DNA from: JANSWY01 sp965243755
GTDB taxonomy: Bacteria > Bacteroidota > Bacteroidia > Cytophagales > Cyclobacteriaceae
Direction: 5' to 3'
Assembly (NCBI GenBank): GCA_965243755.1
Contig: CBDEVW010000002.1
Location: 682,001-746,000 of the forward strand
Length of the DNA: 64,000 nt
In this document: positions 60,624-64,000 of the stretch, one piece after another
Layout: each line of letters starts with the position of its first letter
Numbering within the stretch: the stretch's first letter is position 1
Position numbers and translations under genes: made by a program
The notes under the pieces: model-generated
The model's database searches: none
Told to the model about the DNA's origin: nothing
What the model saw: only the letters and a program-made list of their open reading frames with translations

Positions 60624-63600
60624 ATGAGAAAAACTTACGTGAAGGGAATCAGTAAGGTTCCTATTTTGATCCTTGTTATGCTACTACTGACAGGGTCAGG
60701 GTTATACGCCCAGAGAGCAATTTCGGGTATTGTAACTGATGATACCGGCGAGCCCATGCCGGGGGTAAACGTATTAGTAAAGGGCACATCCACGGGAACA
60801 GTAACGGGATTCGATGGAAAGTATTCATTGAACCTGGCTGAAGGTCAGGATGTACTAGTATTTTCATTCGTTGGTTTCAAGAGCACTGAAGTAACCGTTG
60901 GTAACCGAAGTGTCATTGACATCAACCTTGAATCTGATTTGACAGCACTCGAAGAAGTGGTGGTAATCGGTTACGGAACTGTTGAATCAAAGTTAGTTAC
61001 AGGTTCTGTAGCTGGTGTTGATTCAGAGGAAATTAAGAACCTGTCAGCAGGTCAGGCGCAACAGGCAATTCAGGGTAGGATTGCTGGTATTCAGGTACAA
61101 CCTCAATCTGGAGCACCAGGTAGTGGATTCAATGTACGTGTAAGAGGTACAGGATCCAATGGTAACTCTGAGCCTCTTTACATTGTAGACGGTATGAGAA
61201 CTACCGATATCTCTTTCCTTAATGTAAATGAAATTGAGTCATTCGATGTACTTAAAGATGGAGCTTCTGCTGCTATCTATGGTGCTGAAGGAGGTAATGG
61301 TGTAGTAATCATTACTACCAAATCAGGATCTGCAAACAGACCAGCTGAGGTGAACTACAGTTTCCAGTATGGTACTCAAAGCGTCGATCAAACATTGGAT
61401 TTGATGAATGCGCAAGAGCACGCCACCTACATGGAAGAGGCTGGCCTTGGAAGAACGCTGGCTGACGTTTCTGGAACTGGTACTAACTGGTTAGACGAGA
61501 TTTTTGAAACGGCTCCTTTTCAACAACATGCCTTGTCAATAAGTGGCGGATCTGGTAAGAGCTCATATTTTCTTCAATTAGGTTACTATGATCAGGACGG
61601 AGTTATTGGAGGTGAGAAGTCTAATTACACCAGATACAATGTCCGTTTGAACATGAACAATGAAGTAAAGGAGTGGTTAAACTTCAAAACTCAGGTGGGG
61701 TATATCAGAAATAAAAAGACTGGAATCACTGAAGACTCAGAGTTTGGTGGAGTAATATCCAATGCGATTCTAATGGATCCGGCAACCCCTGTTTATACTT
61801 CAACTATTCCTGATTTTCTTCAAACAAGAATTGATGGAGGAAGTGTTTCGGCCAACCAATTGTTAGTGGCTCCTAATGGACAATATTATGCATGGTCTGA
61901 TTTTGTAACTGGTGAAGTATACAATCCCCTTGCTGGTATTGATCTGGTAAGAGGTGATGGAAACATAGAGAACAAGGTATTTGGTACTGTAGCTACTGAG
62001 ATCTCTCCAATCAATGGACTTACCCTTACATCCAGAGTTGGATTGGATTCTAAGTTTGGAACATTCCACCAGTGGCAGCCATCTTTCTGGTTCTCTGACA
62101 CCAGACAATCAGGGGAGGCAACCATCGTCCAGGTTTCTTACAGAGATTACAGAGTGCAGTGGGAAAACTTTGCCAATTATGAGAAGACGATTGGAGAGAA
62201 TGATTTCTCTATTCTTGCAGGTACTTCTATCTACGAAAATTTCACAGATTACATTCAAGGTGTAGGTACCGGGCTTATTGTACAAAGTGATCAGTTTGCT
62301 TTCTTGACTTCAGTTCCGGACAGAGTAAACAATACCAACGCAAATGGTGCTGAGATATTGAGTACACTGGCATCATTCTATGGTCGACTTTCTTACTCTT
62401 ATGGCAAGAAATACCTTTTGAATGCATCACTAAGAAGAGATGGTTCTTCTATGTTGGCTGATGGCAACAAGTGGGGAATATTTCCTGCGGTTTCTGCCGG
62501 ATGGGTAATCAGTGCTGAAGATTTCTACAATGTTTCTGCACTCAACTTCTTGAAATTAAAAGCTAGCTGGGGTCAGAACGGTAGCTTAGCTAACCTCAGT
62601 CCCGGTCAGTGGAAAGGTACAATTTCTTTTGGGTTCCAGTATCCTGATGGAAACGGACAATTACAAACAGGTGCAGAACCTGGCGTTTTGACCAACAGAA
62701 ACCTGACCTGGGAAACTTCCGAGCAAATCAACTTCGGTTTAGAAGCAGGTTTGTTCAATGATGCACTTTCAGTTAATGTTGACTGGTACAGCAAGGAGAC
62801 CAAAGATCTTATCACCACAGGATTCATTGCAAACTTTGTAGGGAATAACGCTCCTCCTGTAAACCTGGGAGCAATTAAGAATTCAGGACTTGAGATCGCA
62901 TTGAATTATAAGAAAAATGTAGGTGATTTCAGCTATGAAATAAGTGCAAATGCCTCATTTATCAACAATGAAGTGACTCAATTGAATGAGAACATTGATG
63001 AGGTGACTGGACCTGGTATCGGTGCTACCGGATGGAGTCCTACCGGATTTAAAGTTGGATTGCCAGCATGGTATTTCAGAGGTTACCAAACAGACGGAAT
63101 ATTCCAGGATCAGGCCGAGATTGACGCATTTAATGCTGAATTAGAATCAGATCACGCTGCAGTTCCGGGAGATCCTATTCCTGTTGATGCAAATGGTGAT
63201 GGTTTAATCACTCCTGATGACTACACTTATATTGGAGATCCTTATGCAGATGTGCTTTATGGTTCCAGAATTTATGTGAACTACAAAGGATTTGACTTAA
63301 CCATGTTCTTACAAGGAACGATTGGTAATGAAAGGCTGATTGGATTCCAGAGAGGTGATAGAATTACTTCAAACAAACCATCATTCTTCTATGATAACAG
63401 ATGGACTGAAAGCAACCCTACCAACGATTGGTTCAGAGCGACAAACGATGCTAGTGTAGCCTATCAAAGTGACTACATGGTGTTTGATGGATCTTACATG
63501 AGAATCAAGCAGCTGCAGTTTGGGTATAATTTCCCTAAAGCAGTGTTGGAAAACGTTGGTATGAACAGTGCCAGAGTATTCGTTTCATTCGACAACTTTT

Positions 63601-63728
63601 TCACTTTCACAGACTATCCTGGGTTAGACCCGGAAGCTTCAAGTTTCAACTCACAGTTGATTGGTGTTGATAGAGGTTTCTATCCTTCATCAAGAATTTT
63701 CAATGTTGGTGTTAACGTAGGACTTTAA
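60624..63728 (+). CDS. SusC-like TonB-dependent outer membrane receptor
   Basis: 1034 residues. Signal peptide (KVPILILVMLLLTGSGLYA); CarboxypepD_reg-like domain (ISGIVTDDTGEPMPGVNVL, GKYSLNLAEGQDVLVFSFVG); TonB box region EEVVVIGYGTVESKLVTGSV; plug with IQGRIAGIQVQPQSGAPGSG and PLYIVDGMRTTDI; then a long beta-barrel. No STN domain, so it is not itself a signalling receptor. It forms the transporter half of a SusCD complex for glycan oligomers. The susD gene starts 12 bp later. Confidence 0.95.
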   Translation: MRKTYVKGISKVPILILVMLLLTGSGLYAQRAISGIVTDDTGEPMPGVNVLVKGTSTGTVTGFDGKYSLNLAEGQDVLVFSFVGFKSTEVTVGNRSVIDINLESDLTALEEVVVIGYGTVESKLVTGSVAGVDSEEIKNLSAGQAQQAIQGRIAGIQVQPQSGAPGSGFNVRVRGTGSNGNSEPLYIVDGMRTTDISFLNVNEIESFDVLKDGASAAIYGAEGGNGVVIITTKSGSANRPAEVNYSFQYGTQSVDQTLDLMNAQEHATYMEEAGLGRTLADVSGTGTNWLDEIFETAPFQQHALSISGGSGKSSYFLQLGYYDQDGVIGGEKSNYTRYNVRLNMNNEVKEWLNFKTQVGYIRNKKTGITEDSEFGGVISNAILMDPATPVYTSTIPDFLQTRIDGGSVSANQLLVAPNGQYYAWSDFVTGEVYNPLAGIDLVRGDGNIENKVFGTVATEISPINGLTLTSRVGLDSKFGTFHQWQPSFWFSDTRQSGEATIVQVSYRDYRVQWENFANYEKTIGENDFSILAGTSIYENFTDYIQGVGTGLIVQSDQFAFLTSVPDRVNNTNANGAEILSTLASFYGRLSYSYGKKYLLNASLRRDGSSMLADGNKWGIFPAVSAGWVISAEDFYNVSALNFLKLKASWGQNGSLANLSPGQWKGTISFGFQYPDGNGQLQTGAEPGVLTNRNLTWETSEQINFGLEAGLFNDALSVNVDWYSKETKDLITTGFIANFVGNNAPPVNLGAIKNSGLEIALNYKKNVGDFSYEISANASFINNEVTQLNENIDEVTGPGIGATGWSPTGFKVGLPAWYFRGYQTDGIFQDQAEIDAFNAELESDHAAVPGDPIPVDANGDGLITPDDYTYIGDPYADVLYGSRIYVNYKGFDLTMFLQGTIGNERLIGFQRGDRITSNKPSFFYDNRWTESNPTNDWFRATNDASVAYQSDYMVFDGSYMRIKQLQFGYNFPKAVLENVGMNSARVFVSFDNFFTFTDYPGLDPEASSFNSQLIGVDRGFYPSSRIFNVGVNVGL

Positions 63729-63740
63729 ATTTTAAGAAAG

Positions 63741-64000
63741 ATGAAATTAAATTATAAAATAGTTTTTTCATTCCTTGCACTAACATTTGTTGTAATCAGT
63801 GCTTGTGATGAATTTATTGATGTAGAAGATACCAACAGATTAGATGTTGAGACATTCTACCAGACAGACGAAGATGCAAATCAGGCCCTATTCGCCACCT
63901 ACGATATTCTCCAGTGGCACCAAAACAACTGGGGATGGGCTAGTCCGATATTGGTAAAAACTCTGCCTTCCGACGAAGGTACAGGGGGAGGTAGCGATCC
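63741..64000 (+). CDS. SusD/RagB-family lipoprotein (3' end outside window)
   Basis: 86 codons are visible, running to the window end. The start MKLNYKIVFSFLALTFVVISAC has a lipobox (VISAC), followed by DEFIDVEDTNRLDVETFY and ATYDILQWHQNN, the usual N-terminal SusD features. SusD proteins lid the SusC barrel and bind the glycan. The genes that would name the substrate lie outside the window. Confidence 0.92.
   Translation, partial: MKLNYKIVFSFLALTFVVISACDEFIDVEDTNRLDVETFYQTDEDANQALFATYDILQWHQNNWGWASPILVKTLPSDEGTGGGSD

Overview
This window looks like a chromosomal segment of a free-living, probably marine member of the Bacteroidota, most likely Cytophagales. The reasons are: a SusC/SusD pair beside a hybrid two-component sensor with ligand-binding propellers; large secreted proteins with type IX secretion (T9SS)-like C-termini; the rpmB-rpmG-DUF4295-ftsY and rpsU-xerC-hpf gene orders; many lipoproteins; almost no Shine-Dalgarno sequences; and promoters of the Bacteroidota form TTTG-N19-TAnnTTTG. 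This is inferred from gene content, not from a marker search. No tRNA, rRNA, CRISPR array, insertion sequence or prophage was seen.

Layout. 1-7.1 kb: truncated PlsC-type acyltransferase, a broken T9SS sorting-domain fragment, a LytS/LytTR two-component pair, then the minus-strand ribosomal/SRP cluster (rpmB, rpmG, DUF4295, ftsY), ornithine aminotransferase and a DUF4870 protein. 7.1-18.5 kb: an accessory block with a TPR-CHAT protease-like protein convergent with an ECF sigma factor and a TPR anti-sigma-like membrane protein. Divergent from the sigma factor is a 2285-residue secreted repeat protein followed by a 58-residue PID-CTERM peptide. 18.7-35 kb: housekeeping (hpf, xerC, rpsU, acyl-CoA dehydrogenase, UDP-glucose dehydrogenase, a DUF547 lipoprotein, a CPA2 antiporter, glycyl-tRNA synthetase, M90 peptidase, dGTPase, an RND/MMPL exporter, ileS, lspA). 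36-44 kb: an alpha-glucan island with a membrane-bound AraC regulator carrying an extracytoplasmic carbohydrate-binding domain, a GH13 amylase resembling archaeal enzymes, several lipoproteins and a eukaryote-type branching enzyme. 44-51 kb: an FAD/Fe-S oxidase, then a second giant secreted protein plus PID-CTERM peptide pair. 51-56 kb: a TPR histidine kinase with LytTR regulator and small metabolic genes. 56-64 kb: the start of a polysaccharide utilisation locus (HTCS, SusC, truncated SusD).

The most interesting signals are these. (i) Two unlinked loci repeat the same architecture: a giant secreted protein with a shared C-terminal module, immediately followed by a tiny protein that is little more than a PPATPIDGG sorting signal; in one locus the two genes overlap by 4 bp. 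(ii) An ECF sigma / anti-sigma / CHAT module has a near-identical 12-bp element in front of both divergent transcription units. (iii) A one-protein membrane starch sensor sits next to an archaeal-like amylase that has a 16-bp direct repeat upstream. (iv) The isoleucyl-tRNA synthetase has a swapped GxHH signature in place of HxGH. (v) A LacI-type palindrome lies between the HTCS and susC.

Start codons were moved inward from the longest reading frame where a signal peptide, family N-terminus or ATG argued for it. Family assignments come from motif recognition and memory; no database search was possible.
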